A DNA stretch of 64,000 nucleotides from Chryseobacterium cucumeris. GTDB taxonomy: Bacteria > Bacteroidota > Bacteroidia > Flavobacteriales > Weeksellaceae. This document shows, piece by piece, positions 1 through 9,777 of the stretch (its first letter is position 1; every line of letters starts with the position of its first letter). The notes beneath the pieces were generated by a model. That model was not told where the DNA came from. It made no database searches and saw only the letters and a list, made by a program, of their open reading frames with translations. Where the stretch lies: the NCBI RefSeq assembly GCF_016775705.1, contig NZ_CP068760.1, positions 2,294,001 through 2,358,000 on the forward strand, read 5' to 3'. The position numbers and the translations under genes are program-made.

Positions 1-955
1 ATTTTGTAGGGTGAATGTAAGAAGTGTCGGTATATTTTGTAGGCTCATTAAGATTGAAGATCATTTTAGAATCCATCACCTGTTCAGCTTTCGGAGCTAC
101 AATAATCGTTCTCCACGGAGTTACTGACGGTGTCTGAATATATCCTTTTGCTCCCTGTCTGTCAGCAGTCAAATGCGTTTTGAATTTATAATTCTGTGCA
201 TCTACTTCAAGATGTGAAGCAGGATAATCCAATACAGCAGCTTCAGCAACGTTGATATACAAAGGCTCTTTTCCTTCTTTTTTAAGCATTAAAGGAGACT
301 GAACTGCATTTTTCACCAATGACTGTGAAGCGTTGGCATCATATGCTTTATCCCATTTTGAAGGGATTTCAGATACTTTTGTTTCCTGATACTGATACTC
401 CTGAGAGTCATAATCTGCAACCATCCACCATGCCTTCATATCGGTAGGGAAATCGATTTCAGAATCTTCTTCTCTGATCACAAAGTAATTAAGATTTTTC
501 TGCTGTGGGAATTCATATCTGAAACCCAATCCATCATTGAATAATCTGAACTTTACCACAATACTTCTGTCTGTAGAAGCCTGATTCAGGGTGACTGCCA
601 GTTCGTTGTAATGGTTGATATAATTTTTCTTTTCTCCTAAAACCGGCTGCCAGGTTTCATTTTTGGAGTCTCTTTTTTCATCTGTCTTTGCAAAACCGTT
701 GTTCAGATCGTATTTTGCATCTTCTGGTTTGGCAATCTCAGAAGCGAATTTTATGGCTGTGTCTTTAAATAATCTCAATCCCAATTTAGAATCTTCCACC
801 ACTACTGCCCCATTGTATTTCAGGTTATAGTAAGGTACTCCTTCTTTCAGCTGAAAGTTCATTTCGAACTTTCCGTCCGGAGACTTTAAAGATTGGGCTT
901 TCACACCTGTAAACATCATTGAGAGCAAAAGCGCTCCAACTGTAATTTTCTTCAT
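1..955 (-). CDS. GH97 family glycoside hydrolase (SusB-like alpha-glucosidase), 3' part cut by window edge
   Basis: The ATG at 955-953 opens a reading frame that runs off the left edge, so only the first ~318 codons are visible. The protein begins with a signal peptide (MKKITVGALLLSMMFTGVKAQ) and continues with the beta-sandwich N-terminal domain typical of GH97, with recognisable stretches such as FRLFNDGLGFRYEFPQ and the region around WWMVADYDSQEY. GH97 enzymes are periplasmic calcium-dependent alpha-glucosidases or alpha-galactosidases, and SusB of the Bacteroides starch system is the model. The catalytic barrel lies outside the window, so retaining versus inverting chemistry cannot be judged. 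It follows the susCDE genes on the same strand but is separated from susE by a terminator-like hairpin, so it may be expressed at a lower level or from its own promoter. Family assignment is by recognition of the N-terminal domain. Confidence 0.85.
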   Translation of the reverse strand, partial: MKKITVGALLLSMMFTGVKAQSLKSPDGKFEMNFQLKEGVPYYNLKYNGAVVVEDSKLGLRLFKDTAIKFASEIAKPEDAKYDLNNGFAKTDEKRDSKNETWQPVLGEKKNYINHYNELAVTLNQASTDRSIVVKFRLFNDGLGFRYEFPQQKNLNYFVIREEDSEIDFPTDMKAWWMVADYDSQEYQYQETKVSEIPSKWDKAYDANASQSLVKNAVQSPLMLKKEGKEPLYINVAEAAVLDYPASHLEVDAQNYKFKTHLTADRQGAKGYIQTPSVTPWRTIIVAPKAEQVMDSKMIFNLNEPTKYTDTSYIHPTK

Positions 956-981
956 AATGACTATTTATTAACTTAAAAAAT

Positions 982-1007
982 AAAGTGCTGCGGTAAAGCA
1001 GCACTTT
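982..1007 (-). terminator. Intrinsic terminator after the susCDE genes
   Basis: A 10-bp perfect stem (AAAGTGCTGC / GCAGCACTTT) with a 6-nt loop is followed on the minus strand by a U-rich run. It sits between the susE-like gene and the GH97 gene and may attenuate read-through into GH97. Confidence 0.75.
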
Positions 1008-1036
1008 GCTTTATTTGAGTTTGATTTCTAATTGTT

Positions 1037-2107
1037 TTAAAATATTGGAATTGCCGAATATTCCGCAGTTATATCGTTGAAATATACGTCATACTTAAAG
1101 GTTTCACTTACCGGAATATTTCCTCCGCTGAGCTCAGCTACACCAAAAAACTCCTGAGCTTTCCCCCAGTTTGTTCCCCAATCATGATTTGCTCTGAACT
1201 TGAACTCACCTGAATTCAAAGTAACATTTTTCTTAACCCAAATGTGAGAATCAAAAGTTGACTTCTGTAAATCCAGATCTGTATTCCAATCTCCTGATGC
1301 AGTTCCGATCATTGAAATCGTATTATAGGTAACTGTTGGAGATCCAATTGAAGTAAAGGTATATGTTAAAGTATTGGTATCAACTGTCAGTTTATAATAT
1401 CCAGCAGCAGATACAGAAATATTTCCTGAAGTACCGCTTGTACTTAATGTACCTACAGTGCCCATTCCATATTGAGTATTCCAGGATCCTGGAGTTTTAA
1501 TCATTTTAAAACCGCCTTGTGCAAAATATCCGGTATAAGAATACACTCCTGCTGCAGCTGTTTTTTGTAATGGAAGAAACTTCGTATTTGTATCTGTATT
1601 ATCCCATCCTGCCGATGTAGCATCTCCAATCAGATATAGATCATTAAAATTGTAAACCGGCCCTAAAAGATAGGGCGTTACTGTTAAGGTCTTAACATCA
1701 GAATAGAAAGGTGCAGCACCAACCAAAGTTCTTAGCCGAACTTCAATCTCAGCAGCTACATTAGTAGCAGCTCCTAATCCTAATGCTATATTATTAAGCT
1801 GTTTATTAGTAAAGCTCAGGGGAGAAGTTGTCACTTCCATTGTAGAAGCATCCTTAAAGTTTTTGCCTTTTATTGCAAATTGTAACTGTTGTGTATAAAC
1901 TACAGGTACGTTAAAGGTTGATTTATTCCAAGTGATATTTAGAGCTACATTGTCAGGATTAGCCTTATCTAAAACAATAGTTGTCTTATCTGGTGTAATC
2001 TTACTTTTTACAGTTTCTGTAATAATTACCTGATCTTCATCTTTTTCACATGAAATAACAAAAATTCCAATACATGCTATTGCTAAAATTTTAAAAAAAT
2101 TTTTCAT
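1037..2107 (-). CDS. SusE/SusF-like outer-membrane starch-binding lipoprotein
   Basis: The 356-residue protein has a lipoprotein signal peptide with a Cys at residue 20 (FVISCEKDEDQ). An N-terminal SusE-type Ig-like domain (~25-145) follows, then two related C-terminal modules of about 95 residues, each beginning with LIGDA/MIGTA and ending in a segment such as FKFRANHDWGTNWG. This aromatic-rich pattern is that of SusE/SusF carbohydrate-binding domains. These surface lipoproteins bind alpha-glucans and assist the SusCD transporter without being catalytic. The gene is 20 bp downstream of susD on the same strand and is the last gene before a terminator hairpin. The substrate (starch or maltodextrin) is inferred from the module type and the GH97 neighbour. 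Confidence 0.85.
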   Translation of the reverse strand: MKNFFKILAIACIGIFVISCEKDEDQVIITETVKSKITPDKTTIVLDKANPDNVALNITWNKSTFNVPVVYTQQLQFAIKGKNFKDASTMEVTTSPLSFTNKQLNNIALGLGAATNVAAEIEVRLRTLVGAAPFYSDVKTLTVTPYLLGPVYNFNDLYLIGDATSAGWDNTDTNTKFLPLQKTAAAGVYSYTGYFAQGGFKMIKTPGSWNTQYGMGTVGTLSTSGTSGNISVSAAGYYKLTVDTNTLTYTFTSIGSPTVTYNTISMIGTASGDWNTDLDLQKSTFDSHIWVKKNVTLNSGEFKFRANHDWGTNWGKAQEFFGVAELSGGNIPVSETFKYDVYFNDITAEYSAIPIF

Positions 2108-2127
2108 TTTTAGATTCTGTTTAAAAG

Positions 2128-3726
2128 TTAATATCCAGGGTTTTGAACCAAGTTAGGATTAGCCACTATATCATTTGCCGGTATAGGGAAAAGATTTCTA
2201 TATTCATCTACACCTTTACCTTCCTTTACACCACCTTTCCAAGGCCATAGATATGAACCTGACGTAAATTTACCATAACGAATCAGGTCTGTTCTTCTCG
2301 TTGCTTCCCAAGACATTTCTCTAGATCTTTCGTCTAAGAAAAAATCGGTATTAACTGAAGCAACAGTAGTTCCCCCCGCTCTCGTCCTTAAGGCATTTAC
2401 ATATCCTAGTGCAGTGGCTGCGTCTCCTCCTGATCCACCTCTTGAAACAGCTTCACCATACATAAGATAAATATCCGCTAAACGATATAAAGGAATATCC
2501 GCGTCAACAAAATTACCTGATACATCTGATCCAGGAGCACCATTAGAATACTTTATATTTTTATATTTAATAAACGCATAGCCATCTGTAAATGTTGATA
2601 TATTATTTATTTCTAAATTTTGACCATTTGTATAGAAATTTCCTCTTTTGTCGCTTGGGGAACCAGCAAATAGATTAACAAAAGATTTTGTAGTTCTTAT
2701 ACCACCCCAACCTCCATTGATTCCGAATTCAGAAGCAGGCATAGAACCTCCAACTGCAGCGTGTACCATAAAAGTTGAACCTCCGTAAGTTTTTGTACTT
2801 GTACCATCGTAGTTTACAGATAAAATAACCTCAGGATTATTTACATTATTATCTGCCATAAATAATGATGAATAGTTTGACTTTAATGAATATCCAGCAT
2901 TTATTACTTTATTACAGTATGTGATACAATCCGTATACCTTGCTGTGCCCGTATAAACTTGTGCATTTAAATATAGTCTTGCTAATAAAGACCAAGCAGC
3001 AGCTTTATCCGCTCTGCCATATTCATTACTTCTTGCATCTTTAAGATCATTTGCACAAGCTAAAAGCTCAGACTCTATATATTTAAATAATTCTGCTCTT
3101 GCAATTCTCGGAGGAGGTGTATTAATGATATCAGTAGCCTCAGTTACCATTGGTACATTTCCAAACAAATCCATTGCATGATAGTAAGATTGAGCTCTTA
3201 GAAAACGAGCTTCAGCTCGCATATATTTCGCTTCTGTAAGATTACTTCCGGTGATTCCGTTTGTGGAAAGTTTTTCGTCAGTCGTATTTTTAATAAATTC
3301 ATTACTTACAGCAATTACATTGAATATTCTATAGTATATTGCTGCAACAAAAGGATTGGAAGCATTCCAAGTCATATTATGCATATCTGGAAGACCTGCA
3401 TCAGCCCAAGCAATAACAGCTTCGTCTGTTGTTAAAACCTGCATACTGTACATTTGACGAAGATAGTTTGAGAAACCACCGTCGATTCCACCTATATCCG
3501 TATTTCCATCTGCATTATTTTGATCTCCCTGCCCCCCGATTGCTAGCCCTGCATAAATTTTAGCTAAGGCAGGTTTATAGTTACTAAAATCTTTGTATAA
3601 CACGGTAGCTGTTAATCCTAAACTTGGTTCTCTTTCAAGATCTTGTGTACAAGAACCTGCAAAGAATAGAGCCCCTAGAGTAATAGACCCTATTATTATT
3701 TTTTTATATAAATATTTATTTCTCAT
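2128..3726 (-). CDS. SusD/RagB family nutrient-binding lipoprotein
   Basis: The 532-residue protein starts with a lipoprotein signal ending ALFFAGSC, which anchors it to the outer membrane through Cys26. The body shows the SusD layout: an N-terminal helical/TPR region (KYMRAEARFLRAQSYYHAMDLFG) and the typical C-terminal end with RREM/TRRTDLIRYGKF followed by FPIPANDIVANPNLVQNPGY. SusD proteins cap the SusC barrel and capture glycans for import. It lies only 5 bp downstream of the susC gene, as expected for a co-translated pair. Length is normal for the family. Confidence 0.95.
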   Translation of the reverse strand: MRNKYLYKKIIIGSITLGALFFAGSCTQDLEREPSLGLTATVLYKDFSNYKPALAKIYAGLAIGGQGDQNNADGNTDIGGIDGGFSNYLRQMYSMQVLTTDEAVIAWADAGLPDMHNMTWNASNPFVAAIYYRIFNVIAVSNEFIKNTTDEKLSTNGITGSNLTEAKYMRAEARFLRAQSYYHAMDLFGNVPMVTEATDIINTPPPRIARAELFKYIESELLACANDLKDARSNEYGRADKAAAWSLLARLYLNAQVYTGTARYTDCITYCNKVINAGYSLKSNYSSLFMADNNVNNPEVILSVNYDGTSTKTYGGSTFMVHAAVGGSMPASEFGINGGWGGIRTTKSFVNLFAGSPSDKRGNFYTNGQNLEINNISTFTDGYAFIKYKNIKYSNGAPGSDVSGNFVDADIPLYRLADIYLMYGEAVSRGGSGGDAATALGYVNALRTRAGGTTVASVNTDFFLDERSREMSWEATRRTDLIRYGKFTSGSYLWPWKGGVKEGKGVDEYRNLFPIPANDIVANPNLVQNPGY

Positions 3727-3731
3727 GTTGA

Positions 3732-6470
3732 TTAAAATTGGAAGTTAAACCCTACTGAATACACTTTCGGTCTTTGATAGAAACCATTGTCAATTCCTCC
3801 AAATACCTCAGGATCTACACCTTTATATTTTGTAATTACAAAAACATTTTGTGCCATTGCATTTACTCTTAAATTTGTTCCTTTTCCCATAAATTCTCCT
3901 GCATTATAAGCAATTGATAAATTATCCATTCTAAGAAAGGATGCATCTTCAATAAACATATCCGAGAAAAGTTGTGTTGTAGCAAACTGTGTTGTTAGAA
4001 CACTTGAATTTGTATTGCTCAAGAAATTATTCGCCTGAATATTTGCAATTGAACTATTAGATGCAGAATTATTATAAACGTAATTTCCTAAAACAGCTCT
4101 AAGCGATGTGCTAAATTCCCATTTTTTTACACTTACCTTTGTAGAAAAGCCCAAGATTACATCAGGATTTGGAGATTTATAGAAATATTTATCATCTTCA
4201 GTAGATTTTCCATCACCATTTCTGTCAACATAAGCTCCTTCTAAAGGCTTTCCATTACTATCATAAACTTGCTGGTAAACATAAAATGCATTAAGGGGCT
4301 GACCCACTGTAATTGCTTGAATATAGTTATTAATACCGGTAAGTGTCCCTACTTGAATTTTATATGATGAATCTACATATTGAGATAAGCTTGTAACCCT
4401 AGGATTAAATCTAGTAGCATTAAGATTTACATCCCAGGTTATACTTTCATTTTTTACAGGAACCAAATTCAAGTTAGCTTCAAAACCTTTGTTGGCAATA
4501 ATTCCAACATTTTTAATATTAAAGTTACTTAAATCACCTGCCCAAGTAGGTACTTTTGCAATAAGGTTTTCAGATTTTTTATCAAAATAATCTATTGAAC
4601 CACTAATTCTATTATTTAAAATCGCAAAGTCTAAACCTAAGTTTTTAGTAGTTGTTGTTTCCCAAACCAAGTTTGGATTGTAAACATCCGGACGAAGTAA
4701 TGTATAGAAACTATTACCAAACTGATACTGTGCAGTACTACTATTACTATAAGAATAAGAACCAAATGCAGGATAGAAATTACCGGTCTCTTGCTGACCG
4801 GTCTTACCCCAACCTGCTCTTATTTTTAATGAATTAATCGATGAAATACTTTTTAAGAAATTTTCTTCATTAATTTTCCATGCAACTGACACTGCTGGGA
4901 AATTACCCCATAACTGGTTCTTATCTGCTCCATTCCAGAATGTTGAAGAACCGTCTCTTCTGATAGAACCATTGATAATATACTTATCTGCTATGGTAAA
5001 AATACCTCTGGCGTAAAAAGATAGTAAAGTTCTCTGCGTATCTCCAGCAGTTGAAAAATCGGTCTTTTGACCATTTCCATAATATGTAGGAGCTGCTGGA
5101 GTAATCGATCGTGTATCTTGATAAGAGTAACCACCAATTATATCTACAGTGGTATTAATCGCATTAATCTTTTTTACATAATTTAGATAAGATTCAAATA
5201 ATTTACTTTTAATTTCCTGAGAATATGAACGATAAGATCCTAAAGTTCCAATACCTTGAGCGTATTCTTTATATGTGTTAACAGAACCATCACTTTTTGC
5301 ATAATCATAAGATCCTGTTATGTTCAATCTTAATTCAGGTAAAAAATGAAACTTATAATCTAGTTGTAAACTTGGAATAATCCTAAAGACAGATGAAATA
5401 TCTCTTTTACCATATAATAAACCTAATGGATTTCTTGTTCCATTTACGTTTAAACCTGTAGCAGTATTGGCAGGATCTAACCATTCATAATATCCTCCAT
5501 ACTTAGAATTCCCTGAATATACTGGTTGCGTTGGATCAAAATAAATAGAAGCGCCGATAGCTCCAGCATCTGGGAATCTGTTCTCAGAAAAAGTTCCTTT
5601 AAAATTACCATTAACAGTTAAATGATTATCAAAAAATTTTGGCGAAAAATTTAACCCTAATGAAGTTCTTCTGAATTCATTTGTCCTTACGATCCCGTTT
5701 TGCTCATTGTACCCCAAAGATACTCTATATGGCAAACCTTTTACACCACCTGAAAATGCGACATTATTATCTGTTCCCCAGGCTTGTTGATAAATTTTAT
5801 CCTGCCAATTAGTATTTGCAGTACCGAGATAAGACTTCTGAACATTTGTACCAAAAGTATTCACAAAACTTCTAAACTGATCTGCATCCAAAACATCTGC
5901 ATTACCCATTTTTGTAGACACAGAAAAATTAGTATTGAAATTAACTTTGAATTTACCTGCGGTACCTTTTTTCGTTGTAATTAATATAACCCCGTTCGAA
6001 GCTCTATTACCGTAAATAGCTGCAGAAGATGCATCTTTTAAAATATCAAATGTCTCGATGTCATTTGGATTAATCAATGATAACGGATTTGTTGCTCCAC
6101 TTAAATTGTTAAAATCAATAGGAACACCATCAATAACAATTAGCGGATCATTATTAATAAATGAAGAACCTCCTCTTACTCTAATTGTAGAACCTGAGCC
6201 AGGAGCACCGCTGTTGCCGGTAATTTGTACCCCAGGAGTTTTACCAACAATCAGTTGATCAGCAGTAGCTGCTCCACCATTGAAATCTTTTGATGTCACA
6301 GAAGAAATAGATCCTGTAAGATCTGTTTTTTTCTGCTTACCATATCCAATCAAGACAACCTCGTCAATCTTCTTCTCCTGAGGAAGAGAATCTTTTTTCT
6401 GCGCATGTATTACTGTACTGGCCAGTAAAAAAGCGGGCGCGATTTTTAATACTGTTGTAAAATTCTTCAC
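3732..6470 (-). CDS. SusC/RagA family TonB-linked outer-membrane transporter
   Basis: The 912-residue protein has a signal peptide ending near residue 23 (STVIHAQ). A TonB-box-like segment (KIDEVVLIGYG) and the SusC plug domain (~40-160) with RVRGGSSFINNDPLIVIDGVPID and the SSAAIYGNRASNGVILITTKKG signature follow. The rest is the 22-strand barrel, ending in an aromatic residue (SVGFNFQF). Most SusC proteins carry a CarboxypepD_reg-like domain of ~80 residues between signal and plug. It is absent here, so this is a short form. SusC imports oligosaccharides using TonB energy. It is the first gene of the susCDE cluster, transcribed away from metG. Confidence 0.95.
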   Translation of the reverse strand: MKNFTTVLKIAPAFLLASTVIHAQKKDSLPQEKKIDEVVLIGYGKQKKTDLTGSISSVTSKDFNGGAATADQLIVGKTPGVQITGNSGAPGSGSTIRVRGGSSFINNDPLIVIDGVPIDFNNLSGATNPLSLINPNDIETFDILKDASSAAIYGNRASNGVILITTKKGTAGKFKVNFNTNFSVSTKMGNADVLDADQFRSFVNTFGTNVQKSYLGTANTNWQDKIYQQAWGTDNNVAFSGGVKGLPYRVSLGYNEQNGIVRTNEFRRTSLGLNFSPKFFDNHLTVNGNFKGTFSENRFPDAGAIGASIYFDPTQPVYSGNSKYGGYYEWLDPANTATGLNVNGTRNPLGLLYGKRDISSVFRIIPSLQLDYKFHFLPELRLNITGSYDYAKSDGSVNTYKEYAQGIGTLGSYRSYSQEIKSKLFESYLNYVKKINAINTTVDIIGGYSYQDTRSITPAAPTYYGNGQKTDFSTAGDTQRTLLSFYARGIFTIADKYIINGSIRRDGSSTFWNGADKNQLWGNFPAVSVAWKINEENFLKSISSINSLKIRAGWGKTGQQETGNFYPAFGSYSYSNSSTAQYQFGNSFYTLLRPDVYNPNLVWETTTTKNLGLDFAILNNRISGSIDYFDKKSENLIAKVPTWAGDLSNFNIKNVGIIANKGFEANLNLVPVKNESITWDVNLNATRFNPRVTSLSQYVDSSYKIQVGTLTGINNYIQAITVGQPLNAFYVYQQVYDSNGKPLEGAYVDRNGDGKSTEDDKYFYKSPNPDVILGFSTKVSVKKWEFSTSLRAVLGNYVYNNSASNSSIANIQANNFLSNTNSSVLTTQFATTQLFSDMFIEDASFLRMDNLSIAYNAGEFMGKGTNLRVNAMAQNVFVITKYKGVDPEVFGGIDNGFYQRPKVYSVGFNFQF

Positions 6471-6680
6471 AATCTTATTTTTTTATAGTTTCGTTTTTTT
6501 AGTCATGTTCAGGCTTCAAGCCAGACTCGCAATTTAAAAAAAAATTAGAATTATTATAAATTTAATATAATTTTAGTTAAAATTATGTATATTACGAAAC
6601 CCATTTTAGTTAGTTTTTTAAGATACAATATTTTACAACGTCTTATGCATTACATAATATTTGTTTTAATTTAAGAAAAT

Positions 6681-6698
6681 GTTAAACAATTGTTTAAC
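6681..6698. promoter_or_regulatory. Perfect 18-bp palindrome (candidate operator)
   Basis: GTTAAACAATTGTTTAAC equals its own reverse complement. It lies 108 bp upstream of the metG start and 211 bp upstream of the susC start. This suggests a dimeric regulator site controlling the sus-like genes, but no regulator gene is adjacent in the window. Confidence 0.5.
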
Positions 6699-6778
6699 TT
6701 AATTTGGTGTTCGCCCCTTAAAATTTGTATTCTGCAGCATAATAACACCACCAATAGCGGTATTCAACAGATATTCCT

Positions 6779-6786
6779 TATCTTTG
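6779..6786 (+). promoter_or_regulatory. metG -7 box
   Basis: TATCTTTG matches the Bacteroidota consensus TAnnTTTG exactly and ends 20 nt before the metG ATG, giving a leader of roughly 15 nt. No clear -33 TTG was seen at the right spacing. Confidence 0.65.
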
Positions 6787-6806
6787 CAGTCAAAACTTTA
6801 CTATAA

Positions 6807-8843
6807 ATGTCAAACAGAAAGATGATTACGGCAGCTTTGCCTTACGCAAACGGGCCGGTTCATATAGGACATTTGGCAGGTGTTTATATTCCTGCGGATG
6901 TTTACGCAAGATTTCAGAGAAGATTAGGAAAAGATGTAGCGTTTATCTGTGGTTCAGATGAGCACGGGATTCCTATCACCATAAGAGCTAAAAAAGAAGG
7001 AGTAACTCCTCAGGATATCGTGGACAAATATCACGAAATCATCAAAAAGTCTTTTTCTGATCTGGGAATTTCATTTGATGAATATTCCCGAACAACATCT
7101 AAGAAGCATTATGAAACCAGCCAGGATTTCTTCAAGGTTTTATACGAGAAAGGAAAATTCACGGAAGAAGTTTCTGAGCAGTATTTTGATGAGCAGGCAG
7201 GAGAATTCCTTGCTGACCGTTATATTGTAGGAACATGTCCTAATTGTGGTAACGAAAACGCTTATGGAGACCAGTGTGAGAAATGTGGTTCTACCCTTTC
7301 TCCTTCTGAGCTGATCAATCCGAAATCAATGCTTAGCGGAAATGTTCCTATCCTTAAAGAAACAAAAAACTGGTATCTTCCATTAAATGAATACGAAGAC
7401 TTTTTAAATGAGTGGATCATTGAAGGTCATAAAGACGATTGGAAGCCTAACGTATACGGACAGGTTAAATCTTGGTTAAATGACGGTCTTAAGCCTCGTG
7501 CCATGACCAGAGACCTGAACTGGGGAGTTCCGGTTCCTCTTCCGAATGCTGAAGGAAAAGTATTATATGTATGGTTTGATGCTCCTATCGGGTATATCTC
7601 TTTCACCAAAGAATGGGCAGAGAAAAACGGAAAAGACTGGAAAGACTACTGGCAGAGTCCAGAAAGTGATCTGGTACATTTTATCGGAAAGGATAATATT
7701 GTATTCCACTGTATTATTTTCCCTTCGATGATGAAAGCACACGGAGATTATATCATGCCGGCTAATGTTCCTGCTTTTGAATTCCTGAACCTTGAGAACG
7801 ATAAGATCTCAACATCAAGAAACTGGGCAGTTTGGGCTCATGAATATGTGGAAGACTTCCCCGGACAGCAGGATGTTTTAAGATATGCGCTTCTTTCATC
7901 TGCTCCGGAAACAAAGGATAACAACTTTACATGGAAAGATTTCCAGACTAAGAATAATTCTGAATTGGTAGGGATCTTCGGAAACTTTATCAACAGAGTT
8001 GCTGTTCTTATTCATAAATATTATGACGGTATTGTTCCGCAAGGAGATGTAAACAGCCCTGAACTGCAGGAAATAAGTAAATCTGCAAAAGAAATTTCAG
8101 GATTCCTTGAAAATTACGAGTTCAGAAATTCATTAACAGCCTTAATGAACCTTGCCCGTTTTGGAAACCAGTATCTTCAGACTGAAGAGCCTTGGAAAAC
8201 CATCAAGGACAACCCTGAAAAAGCGGCTCAATCTTTATTCGTTGGGGCGCAAATAGCTGTTGCTTTAGCTCAGTTATGCGAACCTTTCATGCCATTCAGC
8301 TCTGAAAAGCTATTGAACATGTTCAATGTTGAGAAGAAAGACTGGAACTCTATTGAAAACCAATCAGTATTGATTGAAACAGGGCACAAAATCAACGAAT
8401 CTTCCCTTCTTTTCTCAAAAATTGAAGACGATGTCATCGAGGCTCAGATCCAAAAACTGGAAAACACAAAACAAAACAATAAAAAAACAAACCCTAACGC
8501 AAACCCTATGAAAGAGGAGATCACGTTTGATGACTTTACTAAAATAGACCTTAGAACAGCAACCATTTTAGAAGCTGAAAAAGTAGAAAAAGCAGACAAA
8601 TTATTAAAGCTTACTGTAGATACAGGGGTAGATGTAAGAACTGTTGTTTCCGGAATTGCAGAAAGTTTCACTCCTGAGGAATTAATCGGGAAGCAGGTAA
8701 TGATCCTTCTGAACCTTGCCCCAAGAAAAATCAGAGGAATTGAATCTCAGGGAATGTTATTATTAACAACAAAACCAGACGGAAAATTATCTTTCGTTAC
8801 ACCGGACGACAGCAATGTTGAAAACGGTATTGAAATCGGATAA
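6807..8843 (+). CDS. metG: Methionyl-tRNA synthetase with C-terminal tRNA-binding domain
   Basis: The 678-residue protein is a class I aminoacyl-tRNA synthetase that charges tRNA-Met in the cytoplasm. The HIGH motif is at residues 19-22 (VHIGHLAG). A zinc knuckle with four cysteines ([18 protein letters not shown]) is at ~148-165. The KMSKS-type signature appears as KISTS near residue 333. After the anticodon-binding helical domain a Lys/Asn-rich linker (~553-570) leads to a C-terminal OB-fold tRNA-binding domain of the EMAPII/Trbp111 type (~575-678), which supports dimerisation and tRNA affinity. The full-length organisation matches MetG of the long bacterial form. It is a single gene divergent from susC. 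Confidence 0.98.
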   Translation: MSNRKMITAALPYANGPVHIGHLAGVYIPADVYARFQRRLGKDVAFICGSDEHGIPITIRAKKEGVTPQDIVDKYHEIIKKSFSDLGISFDEYSRTTSKKHYETSQDFFKVLYEKGKFTEEVSEQYFDEQAGEFLADRYIVGTCPNCGNENAYGDQCEKCGSTLSPSELINPKSMLSGNVPILKETKNWYLPLNEYEDFLNEWIIEGHKDDWKPNVYGQVKSWLNDGLKPRAMTRDLNWGVPVPLPNAEGKVLYVWFDAPIGYISFTKEWAEKNGKDWKDYWQSPESDLVHFIGKDNIVFHCIIFPSMMKAHGDYIMPANVPAFEFLNLENDKISTSRNWAVWAHEYVEDFPGQQDVLRYALLSSAPETKDNNFTWKDFQTKNNSELVGIFGNFINRVAVLIHKYYDGIVPQGDVNSPELQEISKSAKEISGFLENYEFRNSLTALMNLARFGNQYLQTEEPWKTIKDNPEKAAQSLFVGAQIAVALAQLCEPFMPFSSEKLLNMFNVEKKDWNSIENQSVLIETGHKINESSLLFSKIEDDVIEAQIQKLENTKQNNKKTNPNANPMKEEITFDDFTKIDLRTATILEAEKVEKADKLLKLTVDTGVDVRTVVSGIAESFTPEELIGKQVMILLNLAPRKIRGIESQGMLLLTTKPDGKLSFVTPDDSNVENGIEIG

Positions 8844-8906
8844 TGACCATCTTTATAAGATCACAGGCTGTTTCTCTGGAAGCAGCCTTTCTTTTATCTA
8901 CAGCTT

Positions 8907-9572
8907 ATGGTTAACAAAAATGTTTTAAGAAAGCTTTCCAATCTGGAATTAGAAGGATATTTAAAAGAAGGCAACCGCTTTGTTCCGGAGGCTGTTCAGG
9001 CAGCTTTGGAAATTCTGGAAGAAAGAGGATGGGTTTTCAGCGAGCAGGAAAAAACGGCTGTTCAGCAGTTGATTCAACGTAAAAAAGAAGAAGAGAAAGC
9101 AAAACATGCAGAAGAAGTAGAGGTCTGGAAAGATTATATTACAGAAGATCCGGATGCTATCAGGCTTTATTCACGAATGACTATTTTTGTCAGCAGTATT
9201 CTTTTCAGTACAATTCCCGGAGCTATTCTACTCGCGTTTAATTTAATCAAACTCAAAAAATACTTTCCTGCGTTTCTTACGGTGGTATTTGGCTTCCTTT
9301 TTTTAATATTTCAGAAGTACGTTCTGGTTTCTCATTTTAATTTTGGTACAACTTCCCGATACAGTCCCGAAATTGGGGTCATTGCAGCAGGAGCTTTGGG
9401 TTTACTTGTCATCAGCGTTTTAGTAACTCCTCAAAAACTCCCTTACCGTGCAAAATCCTATGTATTTCCGGTAATTTTATGTGCAGTAACTGTTGTTATG
9501 ATGTATTTCTATTTCCCGGAATGGTTTTCTTTTTATCCGCTGGCAACGGTTATCAATATATTCAGACAATAA
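8907..9572 (+). CDS. Hypothetical integral membrane protein
   Basis: The 221-residue protein is not assigned to a named family. Residues 1-85 are soluble, charged and helical (LSNLELEGYLKEGNRFVPEAV, then a Lys/Glu-rich stretch to ~75). They resemble the short degenerate helical repeats seen in front of Bacteroidota membrane proteins. Four hydrophobic segments follow (about 92-115, 118-137, 152-172 and 183-201). The start is the ATG 63 bp after metG, on the same strand, so it may be co-transcribed. Function is unknown. Confidence 0.75.
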   Translation: MVNKNVLRKLSNLELEGYLKEGNRFVPEAVQAALEILEERGWVFSEQEKTAVQQLIQRKKEEEKAKHAEEVEVWKDYITEDPDAIRLYSRMTIFVSSILFSTIPGAILLAFNLIKLKKYFPAFLTVVFGFLFLIFQKYVLVSHFNFGTTSRYSPEIGVIAAGALGLLVISVLVTPQKLPYRAKSYVFPVILCAVTVVMMYFYFPEWFSFYPLATVINIFRQ

Positions 9573-9604
9573 TTAAGAAGCTGATTCCCGCTATCAACTT
9601 TTAC

Positions 9605-9770
9605 TCCTCGCTCCCGGCCGTCACCCTGAGCGTAGTCGAAGGGCCTCTTCTTTGCTGTGGGGTAACCGTTTCTATCGCGGCTAGGATAAGTACAAAAAGT
9701 CATCCCGGTGTACAGAATGACAATGTATGAATTCATGAGATTGCTTCGCTTTCAGCTCGCAATGACTTGT
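9605..9770. repeat. Cluster of palindromic intergenic repeat fragments
   Basis: Three modules follow each other: a GTCACCCTGAGCGTAGTCGA-type unit (9620-9643), a GTCATCCCG...CAGAATGAC imperfect inverted repeat (9699-9722), and a GAGATTGCTTCGCT...GCAATGACT unit (9737-9767). From general knowledge these resemble REP-like intergenic sequences common across Bacteroidota genomes. One reverse-strand reading gives the frequent spurious peptide PFDYAQGD. No second copy was noticed in the window. Confidence 0.6.
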
Positions 9771-9777
9771 ATAAAAA

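Larger units (their letters stand above)
6471..6806. other. Divergent susC/metG intergenic region
   Basis: This 336-bp AT-rich spacer separates the susC start from the metG start. It holds a perfect 18-bp palindrome at 6681-6698 and the metG -7 box at 6779-6786. No clear TAnnTTTG box was found for susC on the minus strand, which suggests a divergent or activator-dependent promoter. No ORF or RNA gene is evident. Confidence 0.7.

Noticed and set aside
9533-9736. Minus-strand ORF with PFDYAQGD
   Set aside because: This peptide is a well-known false translation of a common intergenic repeat.
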